Program-made: the position numbers and the translations under genes | From: Bacillota bacterium | GTDB taxonomy: Bacteria; Bacillota; Limnochordia; DTU087 | Direction of reading: 5' to 3' | NCBI GenBank assembly: GCA_012510855.1 | Contig: JAAZHE010000113.1 | Location: forward strand, 1-32,225 | DNA: 32,225 nucleotides | The notes under the pieces: generated by a model | Databases searched by the model: none | What the model saw: only the letters and a program-made list of their open reading frames with translations | What the model was told of the DNA's origin: nothing | Part shown: in pieces, positions 16,154 through 24,591 of the stretch | Numbering within the stretch: the stretch's first letter is position 1 | Layout of the letters: each line of letters starts with the position of its first letter

Positions 16154-16182
16154 TTGACATCCCCGGAGAGTTGTGGTAATTT
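16154..16182 (+). promoter_or_regulatory. Candidate sigma-A promoter upstream of the c-di-AMP riboswitch
   Basis: A perfect -35 TTGACA (16154-16159) is followed after 17 bases by TAATTT (16177-16182), a weak -10. Transcription would begin near 16190, giving a leader that includes the whole riboswitch. A competing candidate lies at 16216-16245. Confidence 0.4.
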
Positions 16183-16215
16183 ATGAACACGACCCAACGA
16201 TGCTGCGGTCGGCTG

Positions 16216-16245
16216 TCTACAACTTACCTTAAAGACTTCTATAAG
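16216..16245 (+). promoter_or_regulatory. Second candidate promoter just before the c-di-AMP riboswitch
   Basis: TCTACA (16216-16221), an 18-base spacer and TATAAG (16240-16245, five of six -10 matches) would start transcription near 16252, right at the aptamer's 5' edge. This suits riboswitch geometry better than the 16154 candidate, although its -35 is weaker. Confidence 0.45.
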
Positions 16246-16254
16246 TAACTGCAT

Positions 16255-16392
16255 ACTAGAACGCTGAATCCACCCTCCATGGGTGGAACGGGGGACCCGA
16301 GTTTTTGGGGTGAATCCTGTAAGTAATAACACAGGTAGGGCTATCCTGGGCCCGAATCCGTCAGCTAACTTCGTAAGCGTGAGAGGAAGTAT
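16255..16392 (+). promoter_or_regulatory. c-di-AMP riboswitch (ydaO-yuaA type)
   Basis: Conserved blocks of the ydaO-yuaA aptamer appear in order: GCTGAATCC near 16263, CGGGGGACCCGAG, GGGGTGAATCCTG near 16307, a variable hairpin, GGGCCCGAATCCGTCAGC at 16348-16365, then TAACTTCGTAAGCGTGAGAGG. An intrinsic terminator follows at 16415, so this is probably a transcriptional OFF switch that binds c-di-AMP. The downstream genes encode a peptide-type ABC transporter, which would be lowered when c-di-AMP is high. Known members of this class often control potassium, osmolyte and cell-wall genes. Confidence 0.93.
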
Positions 16393-16414
16393 GTGGTCTG
16401 GAGAATTCTGCTCT

Positions 16415-16448
16415 AAAAAACCACACGCTTGCGTTGTGGTTTTTTTCG
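16415..16448 (+). terminator. Riboswitch expression-platform terminator
   Basis: AAAAAACCACACGC and GCGTTGTGGTTTTTT form a long A/T-flanked stem with one bulged base and a tiny loop, ending in a run of T. It lies about 25 bases after the aptamer and about 65 before the binding-protein start, the usual place for a ydaO-type expression platform. Confidence 0.9.
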
Positions 16449-16514
16449 TTGCGGTTTTTTCCTTGTTGCCCACTGATTGCCGCCTGAAAAATTGACGAAG
16501 GGAGAGGTTTGGCT

Positions 16515-18035
16515 GTGAGAAAAGATATGTTCGTTTTGTTGCTGGTCTTGATGGCTCTTCTTGGAAACGGCATTCTCGGTGAAGCGAAAACACTTGTCAT
16601 TGGGATCCATGATGACCTTGCCACCTTGGATCCAGCCGATTTTAGCCATAGGCAGACGGAGATCATGCTCAGGCAGATTTATGAGGGAGTATCTACTTAT
16701 ACCCCTGCGCGGGAAATCCAATATGAGCTGGCAGAGAGCATCGAAGCTATCGATGATAAGACATATGAAATCCGGATCCGTAGAGGAGTCAAATTCCACG
16801 ACGGGACACCATAAACCGCGCAGGATGTGGCCTTCAGTATCAACCGGCTGGTGAAGCCAGGTGCCATGGCTGGGAGGACCTCTCAGCGGCGGGGACTGAT
16901 GGGACCAACCAAGGAAGCTGTGGTTGTCGATGATTACACCGTCCATGTAGAGCTGGAGAATCCCTGGCCCCTTTTCCCGAGATTCATTCCTTGGCAGATG
17001 ATTGTTCCGCATACTGTGGGTGATGGGTACATTACCGAGCCGGTGGGCACGGGACCATTTGTGTTTGATGAGTGGGTAAGGGATAGCCACTTCAGCGTTA
17101 TCGCCAATCCCAACTACTGGAGAGGTAGGCCCAACATCGATCGGGTGGTGTTTCGGGTCATTGGAGATGAATCGGCTCGCGTGTCGGCTCTTCGCGCCGG
17201 GGAAATTGATATTGCAACCATGGTCCCAGTGCACGAAATACCAGCTTTAGAAGCGACTCCAGGCATAGACGTAATGTCGGTTTTGGGTACCCGCAGCTAC
17301 TTCCTGGAGATGAATGTCAATAAACCTCCGTTTAATGATATCCGGGTGCGGCAGGCAATGAACTACGCTGTGGATATTGATACCATAATCGAGGTCTTAT
17401 ATGAAGGAAGAGCCACCCGCATACCCTTTGTGCTTTCTCCTCAAGCCTTTGCGTACCATGATGGGCTGCCGTTCTTTGAATATAATCCCGAAAAAGCAAT
17501 GCAGCTTCTGGCAGAGGCCGGGTATCCCAATGGTTTTGAATTTGAGCTGGATGTTGTGGACACCCATCGGTCTCGGGCAGAGATTTACCAGGCGATGTTG
17601 TCAGTAGTCGGGATTAATGCCAAGATCCGCACTTGGCCCACTGTCAGTGCCATGAGGGATGCCTGGATGCAGGCAAAGAATAAGCCGGTAAGGGAGCAGC
17701 GGGATGCTCTCCTCACCGACTGGGGCAATGCCTCCCTGGATCCCTTTGATATCATCATCCCCAAGTTTCATTCCGATGCGTCGGGACTGGGACGAAGCAA
17801 CTATTCGGGCTATTCCAATCCAGAAGTTGACCGGCTCCTGGAATCAACCCTTACCAGCAGTTCCGATGAAGAGCGCCGGGCGGCTTTCTTGAAAGCCCAG
17901 GAAATTATCCATGCCGATGTGCCTATGGTATTTGAATTTGTGGCCCACGAGATCTATGGCGTTAGGAATCGGGTTAAGAACTTCCAACCTAGCCCTGACG
18001 GTAGACTCCATTTATGGTCTGTAGATATCGAATAG
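16515..18035 (+). pseudogene. Peptide-type ABC transporter substrate-binding protein, interrupted by an in-frame TAA
   Basis: A 507-codon frame that would encode a family-5 (DppA/OppA/NikA) periplasmic binding protein, interrupted by one TAA at 16812-16814. The 5' part has a signal peptide without a lipobox Cys and the segment LDPADFSHRQTEIMLRQIYEG, ending at IRRGVKFHDGTP. The same frame continues directly with TAQDVAFSINRL, exactly the next conserved block (family pattern HDGxPFTAEDV), and stays open to 18035. So only one codon is wrong, where Phe, Leu or Val is expected. Causes could be a nonsense mutation (for example from TTA), a sequencing error, or readthrough. A GTG at 16827 could restart translation, but without the signal peptide. 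GTG 16515 fits GGAGAGG better than TTG 16509. The permeases and ATPases downstream are intact. Confidence 0.85.
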
Positions 18036-18048
18036 GAAAGGGTTTGCC

Positions 18049-18091
18049 GTTACAGTCTTGGGGCGGCACCTGCTGCTCCCAAGACTGTAAC
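18049..18091 (+). other. Intercistronic 14-bp perfect stem-loop between binding protein and permease
   Basis: GTTACAGTCTTGGG (18049-18062) and CCCAAGACTGTAAC (18078-18091) are perfect complements around a 15-base loop. The hairpin lies 13 bases after the binding-protein stop and just before the permease ribosome-binding site GGAGGAGGT. No T-run follows. Such hairpins commonly protect the upstream message from 3' exonucleases so that binding protein is made in excess over permease; partial termination is the alternative. Confidence 0.85.
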
Positions 18092-18109
18092 CGTGGGAGG
18101 AGGTTTTAA

Positions 18110-19117
18110 GTGGATAAGATCTTCCAGCGCCTGCTTCAGACTATTCCTGTCCTGATCGGGATCAGCCTAATCGTCTTCTCCTTGATGCATCTCACCCCCG
18201 GTGATCCTGTGGAAATCATGCTGGGTGAAGTCGGCTATGTGAGTCAGGAGGATATTGAACTGATGCGGGCTGAGCTTGGTTTGGATCGTCCTTTAATAGA
18301 ACAATACTTTCGTTTCGTAGCTGGAATCCTGCGGGGAGATTGGGGTACCTCCCTGCGGGCCCGTGTATCAGTGAAAGAGCTGATTCTAGAGCGATTGCCT
18401 GCAACTATTGAGCTAACCTGTGCGGCCATCATTGTGTCTCTGATTATCGGTATACCGGCCGGTGTCCTGTCCGCTGTCCGCAGATACTCATGGCTGGATA
18501 AGCTCAGCACATTAGCTGCTTTGGTGGGAATTTCCATGCCCCAGTTTTGGCTGGGATTGACCCTGATCTTGATCTTTTCGGTGGGACTTCATCTCTTGCC
18601 GGGAGGGGTACGTCTGGCCTTTGACATACCTGCACCTCCAACCGTCACTGGGCTGCTCTTGGTAGATTCGCTCATTGCAGGCAACTGGGCAGCCTTCTGG
18701 GGGACTCTAAAGCACCTGGCCCTTCCGGCACTCACCTTAGGGGCGCCCATGTCAGCACTGACAATGCGGGTTACCAGGTCCAGCATGTTGGAGGTAATTC
18801 GGCAGGATTATGTTACCTTCGCGAGGGCAAAGGGCGTGAAAGAGATGGCGGTGATCATCAACCATGCTCTGCGGAATGCTTTAATCCCCATTGTGACTGT
18901 GGTGGCATTGAACATGGGTTCCCTTTTGGGGGGCAATATGATTGTGGAACGGATCTTCAGCTGGCCGGGGTTGGGACAGCTGGTGCTTGATTCCATTCGC
19001 ACCTATGACTATCCGGTGGTACAGGTGTCTGTCATGATCTACGCCTTGACATATGTGGCGATGAACCTAATGGCCGATCTTCTATATATGCGTTTGAATC
19101 CCAGGGTGCGGATCTAG
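18110..19117 (+). CDS. dppB: ABC transporter permease, DppB/OppB type
   Basis: 335-residue inner-membrane permease with six predicted membrane helices. The N-terminus (LLQTIPVLIGISLIVFSLMHLTPGDPVEIMLG) is characteristic of DppB/OppB/GsiC proteins. The cytoplasmic coupling loop is DYVTFARAKGVKEMAVIINHALRNALIP, the EAA-type motif that contacts the ATPases. GTG 18110 follows GGAGGAGGT with normal spacing. It lies downstream of the c-di-AMP riboswitch and the stem-loop, and is followed by the second permease after 15 bases. The substrate (di- or oligopeptide, nickel, glutathione or other) cannot be read from the permease. Confidence 0.94.
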   Translation: MDKIFQRLLQTIPVLIGISLIVFSLMHLTPGDPVEIMLGEVGYVSQEDIELMRAELGLDRPLIEQYFRFVAGILRGDWGTSLRARVSVKELILERLPATIELTCAAIIVSLIIGIPAGVLSAVRRYSWLDKLSTLAALVGISMPQFWLGLTLILIFSVGLHLLPGGVRLAFDIPAPPTVTGLLLVDSLIAGNWAAFWGTLKHLALPALTLGAPMSALTMRVTRSSMLEVIRQDYVTFARAKGVKEMAVIINHALRNALIPIVTVVALNMGSLLGGNMIVERIFSWPGLGQLVLDSIRTYDYPVVQVSVMIYALTYVAMNLMADLLYMRLNPRVRI

Positions 19118-19132
19118 CGGGGAGGTGGTTGT

Positions 19133-20074
19133 TTGGATAGATACATGACTGGAGCCCAAGAATTTGTAATAACCGAGACACTGCAGCAAAAACTGGTACG
19201 GGTTTTTCGGAGAACCATCGCTAATGTTCAGGAATTCTGGCGCGTTTACCGCAAGAACCATTTGGCGGTAATCGGCGGCGTAGTTGTGCTGGTTTTCGTT
19301 CTTCTGGCGGTCTTTGCCCCTTGGGTTACCCCCCACGATCCGGTGGCACCCAATTTTAGAGCCATTCGCAAGCCGCCAGTCTGGATGAAAGATGGCAGCT
19401 GGACCTATCCCCTTGGTACCGACCACTTAGGCCGTGATATCTGGACGAGGATCGTCTACGGTGCCCGTGTATCATTATTTATCGGATTTGTCGTTGTGGG
19501 CTTTGCCACCGGGGTTGGCGTGATCCTCGGCCTTGTCTCAGGATATTACGGGGGCAGAGTCGATGCCGTGATTCAACGGGTGATTGATACGCTGCTGGCC
19601 TTCCCTTACTTGATTCTAGCTACGGCTTTGGTGGGAGTGTTGGGGCCGGGGCTGCGGAATATAGTGCTGGCTTTGCTGTATAAAGAATGGATCTACCCAT
19701 GCCGAGTAGTCCGGGGCGAAGTGTTGGTAGCCAAGGAGCAGGAATACGTGGAAGCTGCCCGTACCGTTGGGGCAGGTAATCGCCACATAATGTTTAGGGA
19801 GATTTTGCCCAATGTTTTGGCTTCCACAATTGTTGTAGCGACACTGCGAGTTGGTTCTGTCATCCTCATGGAGGCTTCTTTGAGTTTCCTCGGCTTAGGA
19901 GTGGAGCCCCCGACACCAGCGTGGGGCTCAATGGTCGCAGAGGGCCGCCGTTTCATCAATACCGAATGGTGGATATCTACTCTGCCTGGTTTAGCTATCT
20001 TGTTGACTGTGCTGGGCATCAATTTGATGGGAGAAGGTTTACGGGATGCCCTTGATCCTAAGTTGAGGGAGTGA
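19133..20074 (+). CDS. dppC: ABC transporter permease, DppC/OppC type
   Basis: 313-residue permease. An N-terminal cytoplasmic stretch leads to the OppC_N membrane helix (NHLAVIGGVVVLVFVLLAVFAPWVTPHDP) and the conserved PLGTDHLGRDIWTRIVYGARVSL, followed by five further helices and the coupling loop EYVEAARTVGAGNRHIMFREILPN. ASLSFLGLGVEPPTPAWGSM is the usual C-terminal signature. TTG 19133 is chosen because a G-rich GGGGAGG lies about 7 bases upstream; ATG 19145 would be too distant. It pairs with the preceding DppB-type protein to form the membrane channel. Confidence 0.94.
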   Translation: MDRYMTGAQEFVITETLQQKLVRVFRRTIANVQEFWRVYRKNHLAVIGGVVVLVFVLLAVFAPWVTPHDPVAPNFRAIRKPPVWMKDGSWTYPLGTDHLGRDIWTRIVYGARVSLFIGFVVVGFATGVGVILGLVSGYYGGRVDAVIQRVIDTLLAFPYLILATALVGVLGPGLRNIVLALLYKEWIYPCRVVRGEVLVAKEQEYVEAARTVGAGNRHIMFREILPNVLASTIVVATLRVGSVILMEASLSFLGLGVEPPTPAWGSMVAEGRRFINTEWWISTLPGLAILLTVLGINLMGEGLRDALDPKLRE

Positions 20075-20078
20075 GCCT

Positions 20079-21104
20079 ATGGGCAATTGGTTGCTGGAGG
20101 TAAGAGACCTGAAAACGTACTTCTATACCGACAACGGCGTTGCTATGGCCGTTGACGGCGTCAGTTTCTCCGTGGCTCATGGGGAAGCAGTGGGTATTGT
20201 CGGAGAATCGGGGTGCGGCAAGAGCGTCACTGCCCGCAGCATCATGCGGTTGGTTGATTATCCCGGCAAGATCGTTGGGGGACAGGTCCTCTTTAGGGGG
20301 GAAGACCTCTTAACAAAAAGCGAAAAAGAAATCCGACAGTTTCGGGGCAAGGAAATAGCCATGGTTTTCCAAGATCCATTGAGCACCTTAAACCCAGTTC
20401 TCACCGTAGGGGATCAAATAGTCGAAGCTATTGAACTTCATCACGGCAGCGGCAGCCTGTCCACTAGTTCACCCCTGGAGAGATTAAGCCCCTTTGCGCG
20501 GCGGAGAACGAGGGAAGAAGCCTGGAAGCGGGCATTGGAGATGATGGAGCAGGTGGGGATTCCGGCGCCTGAGCAGCGCATGGCAGAATATCCCCATCAG
20601 TTTAGCGGCGGAATGCGACAGAGGGTCATGATCGCCATTGCATTATCGTGCAATCCTGCCCTGTTAATTGCCGATGAACCCACCACTGCCTTAGATGTTA
20701 CAGTTCAAGCTCAGATTCTAGAGTTGATGAAGGAGCTGCAGCAGAAGCTCAATATGGCGGTGATCTTGATCACCCATGATTTGGGTGTGGTGGCTGAGTT
20801 TTGCGATCGGGTAATCGTCATGTATGCTGGCAAAGTGGTGGAGGCTGGGCCCGTAGATGATATTCTATTCAACCCCCGGCACCCATATACCGCCGGTCTG
20901 TTAAGATCAATTCCCCGCATTGAAGACCGCCATCGTCCGATTCAGACTATACCTGGCGTGGTGCCGGAACTATATAACCTGCCCAGCGGCTGCCGTTTCC
21001 ATACCAGATGTCCTTTGGCTGATGTCCAATGTGCCAAAGAGGATCCTCCGCTGGTGAACGTGTCCGATGGTCATCAAGTGAGCTGTTTGCAGGTCAGCAC
21101 TTAG
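20079..21104 (+). CDS. dppD: ABC transporter ATPase, DppD/OppD type
   Basis: 341-residue ATPase. Walker A is GESGCGKS, Q-loop VFQDPLSTLNP, ABC signature FSGGMRQRV, Walker B LLIADEPTTALD and H-loop ITHD, all intact. The C-terminal oligopeptide/dipeptide extension (from about residue 290) is present with GVVPELYNLPSGCRFHTRCP and further Cys residues. In some Dpp/Opp ATPases a C-terminal Cys cluster has been reported to bind an iron-sulfur cluster; whether these Cys do so is inference. An insertion of about 30 residues (SGSLSTSSPLERLSPFARRR) follows the Q-loop. ATG 20079 lies 4 bases after the permease stop, so translation is probably coupled. Confidence 0.95.
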   Translation: MGNWLLEVRDLKTYFYTDNGVAMAVDGVSFSVAHGEAVGIVGESGCGKSVTARSIMRLVDYPGKIVGGQVLFRGEDLLTKSEKEIRQFRGKEIAMVFQDPLSTLNPVLTVGDQIVEAIELHHGSGSLSTSSPLERLSPFARRRTREEAWKRALEMMEQVGIPAPEQRMAEYPHQFSGGMRQRVMIAIALSCNPALLIADEPTTALDVTVQAQILELMKELQQKLNMAVILITHDLGVVAEFCDRVIVMYAGKVVEAGPVDDILFNPRHPYTAGLLRSIPRIEDRHRPIQTIPGVVPELYNLPSGCRFHTRCPLADVQCAKEDPPLVNVSDGHQVSCLQVST

Positions 21105-21118
21105 AAAGGAGGTTTGTG

Positions 21119-22129
21119 ATGCTGAAACCCCTAGTTGAGGTAAGGAACCTCAAAGTGCATTTTCCCATAAAGCAGACTCTCAAGGAACGGCTAGCTGGAA
21201 AGCCTGCCCGCAGAGTCTGCGCAGTAGATGGTGTAGATCTGGAGATTTATCCCGGTGAAACCCTGGGTCTGGTGGGAGAAAGCGGTTGCGGCAAGTCCAC
21301 CTTGGCCCGGGCTCTCCTGCGACTAGTGGAACCTACAGCTGGGCAGGTCATCTTTGACGGCAGAGATATTCTGAGACTATCTCCTGAAGAAATGAGGGCT
21401 CAACGCAAAAATATGCAGCTCATCTTTCAGGATCCCTATGCATCGCTCAATCCCAGACAGACAGTAGAGCAGATCATAGGTTTGCCCCTTATCTTGCATG
21501 GCACAGCTCCCGGCCAGGTGCGATCTAAAGTGAAGGCACTTCTTAAACGGGTGGGACTGCATGAAAGCTGCATCGACAGGTTTCCCCATCAATTCAGCGG
21601 GGGGCAGCGGCAGAGGATCGTGATCGCCAGGGCACTAGCCGTCAAACCCCAGTTCATCGTCGCCGATGAGGCGGTTTCAGCTTTGGATGTTTCCATCCAG
21701 GCTCAGATCATCAATCTCCTTAAAGAGCTGCAGCGGGACTTTAGGTTAACATATTTGTTCATTACCCACGATTTAAGTGTTGTCAGCTACATCAGTGACC
21801 GCATAGCGGTCATGTACCTGGGACAGATCGTGGAAATAGCAGAGACAGAGAAGCTGTTTACCAATCCGCTGCATCCTTATACAAAGGCTCTGCTTTCTGC
21901 CATTCCCCGGGTGGATCGGCAAAAGCGGGAGAGAATTATCCTCAAAGGCAATGTGCCCACCCCTGTGAACCCTCCTGCTGGATGCCGGTTCTACTCACGA
22001 TGCTACTTACCGGAGAAGAACCAGGGTTGTCTAGTCGCACCTCGGCTCAGGGAAGTTGAACGGGGGCATTACGTGGCTTGTCACTGCGCGGCGTTGGAGT
22101 CTCCTTGGCTGACGCGGGGAGTCGGATAA
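21119..22129 (+). CDS. dppF: ABC transporter ATPase, DppF/OppF type
   Basis: 336-residue partner ATPase. Motifs are Walker [11 protein letters not shown]-loop [14 protein letters not shown], signature FSGGQRQRI, Walker [13 protein letters not shown] (Ala-Val where Pro-Thr is usual, as in many OppF/DppF proteins) and H-loop ITHD. The C-terminal extension ends with a Cys-rich segment, [17 protein letters not shown] then ACHC. ATG 21119 follows AAAGGAGGT; longer in-frame starts would overlap the previous gene by more than 70 bases. Last gene of the transporter operon; no clear terminator follows before 22248. Confidence 0.95.
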   Translation: MLKPLVEVRNLKVHFPIKQTLKERLAGKPARRVCAVDGVDLEIYPGETLGLVGESGCGKSTLARALLRLVEPTAGQVIFDGRDILRLSPEEMRAQRKNMQLIFQDPYASLNPRQTVEQIIGLPLILHGTAPGQVRSKVKALLKRVGLHESCIDRFPHQFSGGQRQRIVIARALAVKPQFIVADEAVSALDVSIQAQIINLLKELQRDFRLTYLFITHDLSVVSYISDRIAVMYLGQIVEIAETEKLFTNPLHPYTKALLSAIPRVDRQKRERIILKGNVPTPVNPPAGCRFYSRCYLPEKNQGCLVAPRLREVERGHYVACHCAALESPWLTRGVG

Positions 22130-22247
22130 TTCAACTTTGCCCGTGCTTGGTCAAAGGTTTAGTTGCTGATCGGCTTTGCTGTCTTGCACAGTATGATATA
22201 CTATTGTCCGTGGGTTTGAAGAAGGAAAGACAGCGAAGCTTGAAAGG

Positions 22248-22853
22248 ATGACGACTTTGGAGCAAGACACGGGCAATTTGCAAATAAGGGCTCGGGACCA
22301 GGGAATTAGATTACTGCTGGATATTTTTACGACCTTTTGCCGGGTCGGTGCCTTTACCTTCGGCGGCGGATTAGCCATGCTTCCCCTCTTTGAAAGAGAA
22401 GTGATTGAAAAGAAGGGCTGGATCAAGCATGAGGATATCCTGGATATTTACGCGATCAGCCAGTCCCTGCCGGGGGTGATTGCTGTTAACGCCTCAACCT
22501 TTATCGGCTACCGCTTGGCTGGAGTGCCCGGGGCCGTGGCTGCCATAGCGGGAGTAATGACACCATCTTTGTTAATCATAATCGCCATTGCCAGCCTCTT
22601 TGTTCATTTCCGGGAGAATTTCTATGTAGCCAAGGCCTTTCGGGGGGTGAGGGCTGGAGTAGCAGCCTTGATTTTCCTGGCCGCATACCGGATCGGGAAG
22701 GCTACCCTAAAAGATGCGTTTACTTGGGTGGTAGCCGTCATAGCTTTTCTTGTGACTTTGCTATCCGACATTCACGTTATTTATATCATCCTTGCTGGAG
22801 CTTTGGTGGGCATTGCGGCATCTAAGCTGGGAACAGGGGGTGTTAGCCGATGA
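22248..22853 (+). CDS. chrA: Chromate transporter subunit (short CHR, N-type half)
   Basis: 201-residue membrane protein of the CHR family, half the length of fused ChrA (about 400). The family signature is FGGGLAMLPLFEREVIEKKGW, then SQSLPGVIAVNASTFIGYRLAG, with five or six hydrophobic segments in total. In bacteria with split CHR genes the two halves are encoded side by side and act together as a chromate or anion exporter. The start is uncertain: GAAAGG touches ATG 22248, and TTG 22257 would have normal spacing. A -10-like TATACT preceded by TTGCTG lies near 22175-22200, but the spacer is short. The stop overlaps the second half's start as ATGA. Confidence 0.92.
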   Translation: MTTLEQDTGNLQIRARDQGIRLLLDIFTTFCRVGAFTFGGGLAMLPLFEREVIEKKGWIKHEDILDIYAISQSLPGVIAVNASTFIGYRLAGVPGAVAAIAGVMTPSLLIIIAIASLFVHFRENFYVAKAFRGVRAGVAALIFLAAYRIGKATLKDAFTWVVAVIAFLVTLLSDIHVIYIILAGALVGIAASKLGTGGVSR

Positions 22854-23395
22854 TCTTCGCTCGGCTGTTTCTCAGTTTCTTTCGGCTAGGGCTGTTTACC
22901 ATCGGTGGGGGCTACGCGATGCTGCCTTTAGTTCAAAAAGAAGTGCAGCGCTACGGTTGGATGACCCCCGAAGAGTTCATCGACATGATTGCCATTGCCG
23001 AGATGACGCCGGGGGCCATTGGGGTAAACACCGCCACCTTTGTGGGATTTAGGCAAGGGGGGCTCTTGGGGGCAGTGGTCGCCACCGCCGCTATAGCACT
23101 GCCGTCGCTGATTCTAGTTGTGGCAGTGTCCAAAGTCTTGGATAAATTCCGGGAGCACCCACTGGTTGCCGGGATGCTCCTCGGCATTCGTCCTGTGGTG
23201 GCGGGATTGATTGCTTCGTCGGCTTTGTTTATCGCCGAGGCTGCCTTTAGAAAAATCGGCACCACTGGATTATCTGGGATTGATCCCCTGGCAGTAGTTC
23301 TGGCGGTTGTCAGTGCTGTACTTGTGAGGCGTTTTAGAGCTCATCCCATAGCCATCATTGTAGGAGCCGGTATTGTGGGGTTAGTTATATTCTAA
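22850..23395 (+). CDS. chrA: Chromate transporter subunit (short CHR, second half)
   Basis: 181-residue second CHR-domain protein, overlapping the first by ATGA. Signature residues are GGGYAMLPLVQKEVQRYGWM and AEMTPGAIGVNTATFVGFRQGG. It is homologous to its neighbour, and antiparallel pairing of the two halves is known for the family. No ChrB regulator or other chromate gene is adjacent, so the real substrate may be something other than chromate; members of this family are often annotated without proof. A terminator follows at 23466. Confidence 0.92.
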   Translation: MIFARLFLSFFRLGLFTIGGGYAMLPLVQKEVQRYGWMTPEEFIDMIAIAEMTPGAIGVNTATFVGFRQGGLLGAVVATAAIALPSLILVVAVSKVLDKFREHPLVAGMLLGIRPVVAGLIASSALFIAEAAFRKIGTTGLSGIDPLAVVLAVVSAVLVRRFRAHPIAIIVGAGIVGLVIF

Positions 23396-23465
23396 CGGCG
23401 GGACCAAGGGACTATGCCCTGTGCCTTTAAATCGGCAGGAAAATTCGTTAGGAAAAGGGTATTCT

Positions 23466-23494
23466 AGGACATGCAGCATAGATGTGCCTTTTTT
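23466..23494 (+). terminator. Intrinsic terminator after the CHR pair
   Basis: AGGACAT (23466-23472) pairs with ATGTGCCT (23482-23489), with one bulged G and a 9-base loop, followed directly by a T-run. It lies 70 bases after the second CHR gene. The remaining bases to 23611 hold nothing I recognise. Confidence 0.72.
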
Positions 23495-23611
23495 CACAGA
23501 TAGACAGACAAGGTCAGACAAGCCTCTAATAGGGATTGGGCTGAAATCAAGGTCCAACCACATCCGGGGAGGTACGGCAAAACCAGAGCAGAATAATTAG
23601 TGCCATGAAAA

Positions 23612-23640
23612 TTGCGACAGATGGGAATAAATGTTATAAT
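23612..23640 (+). promoter_or_regulatory. Sigma-A promoter for the second diguanylate cyclase
   Basis: TTGCGA (23612-23617), a 17-base spacer and a perfect TATAAT (23635-23640) form the best promoter in the window. Transcription would begin near 23647, about 47 bases before the TTG start codon. Confidence 0.75.
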
Positions 23641-23693
23641 AAGCCTGTCCTATACTTGTATTTGCGTGCGAGAGGACAAAGGGGGACAGGGCG

Positions 23694-24476
23694 TTGTCAG
23701 GCGTTAGCGTGGAGGTCGGATGCGCTCTTGGAGGAGCACTACTAGCAGGAATTTGGCTGATCATTTTCTGGAAACTGAGTCTTCACGGAAGATTCCCTGC
23801 CGCAGATCTTTCCTTGAAGGTAGGAGGCAGTTTACTAGCCGCAACCTATGTTCTGGAGTTGTTGGTGCTGATGGCTGGCAGCCAGGAGATCCCCCGAACG
23901 CTGCTCAAGATCGGGAGACAGGGATTGGCCTTCTTTCTTACTTTCAAAGGGCTTGTTTGGCTGAAGAAGTTGTATAAGGTTTGGGAGAACACCATTTCTG
24001 AAGCGGGAGTTGATTTTCTTACAGGGGTTGCTAACCGCAAGGTCCTTTCTGAGACTTTGGACCGCCTGTGTAAGAGCAAGCGGACCAGCGATGCACCTTT
24101 TTCAGTAGTATTGGTGGATCTTGATGGATTCAAACGGATTAACGATACCTACGGCCATCCGGCCGGGGATAGCTTTTTGCGGATGATGGCCAATATCATG
24201 AAAGAAGAGCTGAGGGATGGAGATTTGTTGGCCCGCTACGGGGGGGATGAGTTTGCTATTATAGTTAATCAAGCGACGGCTCAAGAAGCTGCTGTCTTGG
24301 TGCGAAGGTTGAAGGACCGAATCGCGAAGGCCGCCTGGCCGTTCCCCAGAATCGGCTTGAGCTGCGGCATAGCCGAGTTTCCTTCCGACGGCAATTCTTC
24401 CGCTGCCTTGCTGCGCATTGCTGATACCCGCATGTATGCCGACAAGCATCAACCTCAAGAAATAACAATAAATTAA
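23694..24476 (+). CDS. Membrane diguanylate cyclase (GGDEF) with intact inhibitory site
   Basis: 260-residue protein. Two or three membrane helices (about residues 6-26, 40-62 and 72-90) make a short sensor with no recognisable ligand domain, followed by a GGDEF domain from DFLTGVANRKVLSETLD. The catalytic motif ARYGGDEFAII is intact (about 183-187). RDGD, five residues before it, is a full RxxD site, so product inhibition by c-di-GMP is expected, unlike the other cyclase at 8700-9839. TTG 23694 is the likely start, with a purine-rich stretch GGGGGACAGG upstream; GTG 23709 is an alternative. Monocistronic under its own promoter. Confidence 0.92.
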   Translation: MSGVSVEVGCALGGALLAGIWLIIFWKLSLHGRFPAADLSLKVGGSLLAATYVLELLVLMAGSQEIPRTLLKIGRQGLAFFLTFKGLVWLKKLYKVWENTISEAGVDFLTGVANRKVLSETLDRLCKSKRTSDAPFSVVLVDLDGFKRINDTYGHPAGDSFLRMMANIMKEELRDGDLLARYGGDEFAIIVNQATAQEAAVLVRRLKDRIAKAAWPFPRIGLSCGIAEFPSDGNSSAALLRIADTRMYADKHQPQEITIN

Positions 24477-24497
24477 CGAAAGTGCAAAATATTTCAG

Positions 24498-24526
24498 TTG
24501 ACTAAATCCCTTGGATCTTATAATAT
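24498..24526 (+). promoter_or_regulatory. Candidate promoter for the codY leader
   Basis: TTGACT (24498-24503) is followed after 17 bases by TAATAT (24521-24526), or after 15 bases by a perfect TATAAT (24519-24524). If used, the codY transcript would have a leader of nearly 400 bases. Confidence 0.5.
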
Positions 24527-24591
24527 ATTCTTAGGGTATCTAGGATCTGCAATGTTTCCCAAAGTTATCCCAAAAAATACACCGTAGGGCG

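Larger units (their letters stand above)
15642..16514. other. Divergent regulatory region with two riboswitches
   Basis: About 870 bases without a gene between btuB (minus) and the ABC transporter (plus). It holds, from low to high coordinate, the btuB-side terminator, the cobalamin riboswitch, the two candidate plus-strand promoters, the c-di-AMP riboswitch and its terminator, all listed separately. In the stretch 16000-16150 I see no further identifiable element; it should contain the minus-strand promoter for btuB, but I could not place one confidently. Confidence 0.8.

Noticed and set aside
16812-16814. Recoding of the stop as selenocysteine or pyrrolysine
   Set aside because: Those use TGA and TAG; the codon here is TAA, and the family expects a hydrophobic residue at this position.
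16413-17234. A 273-codon open frame on the minus strand
   Set aside because: It lies antisense to the conserved binding-protein frame and runs into the riboswitch terminator; its translation shows no family signature. It is a shadow of codon bias.
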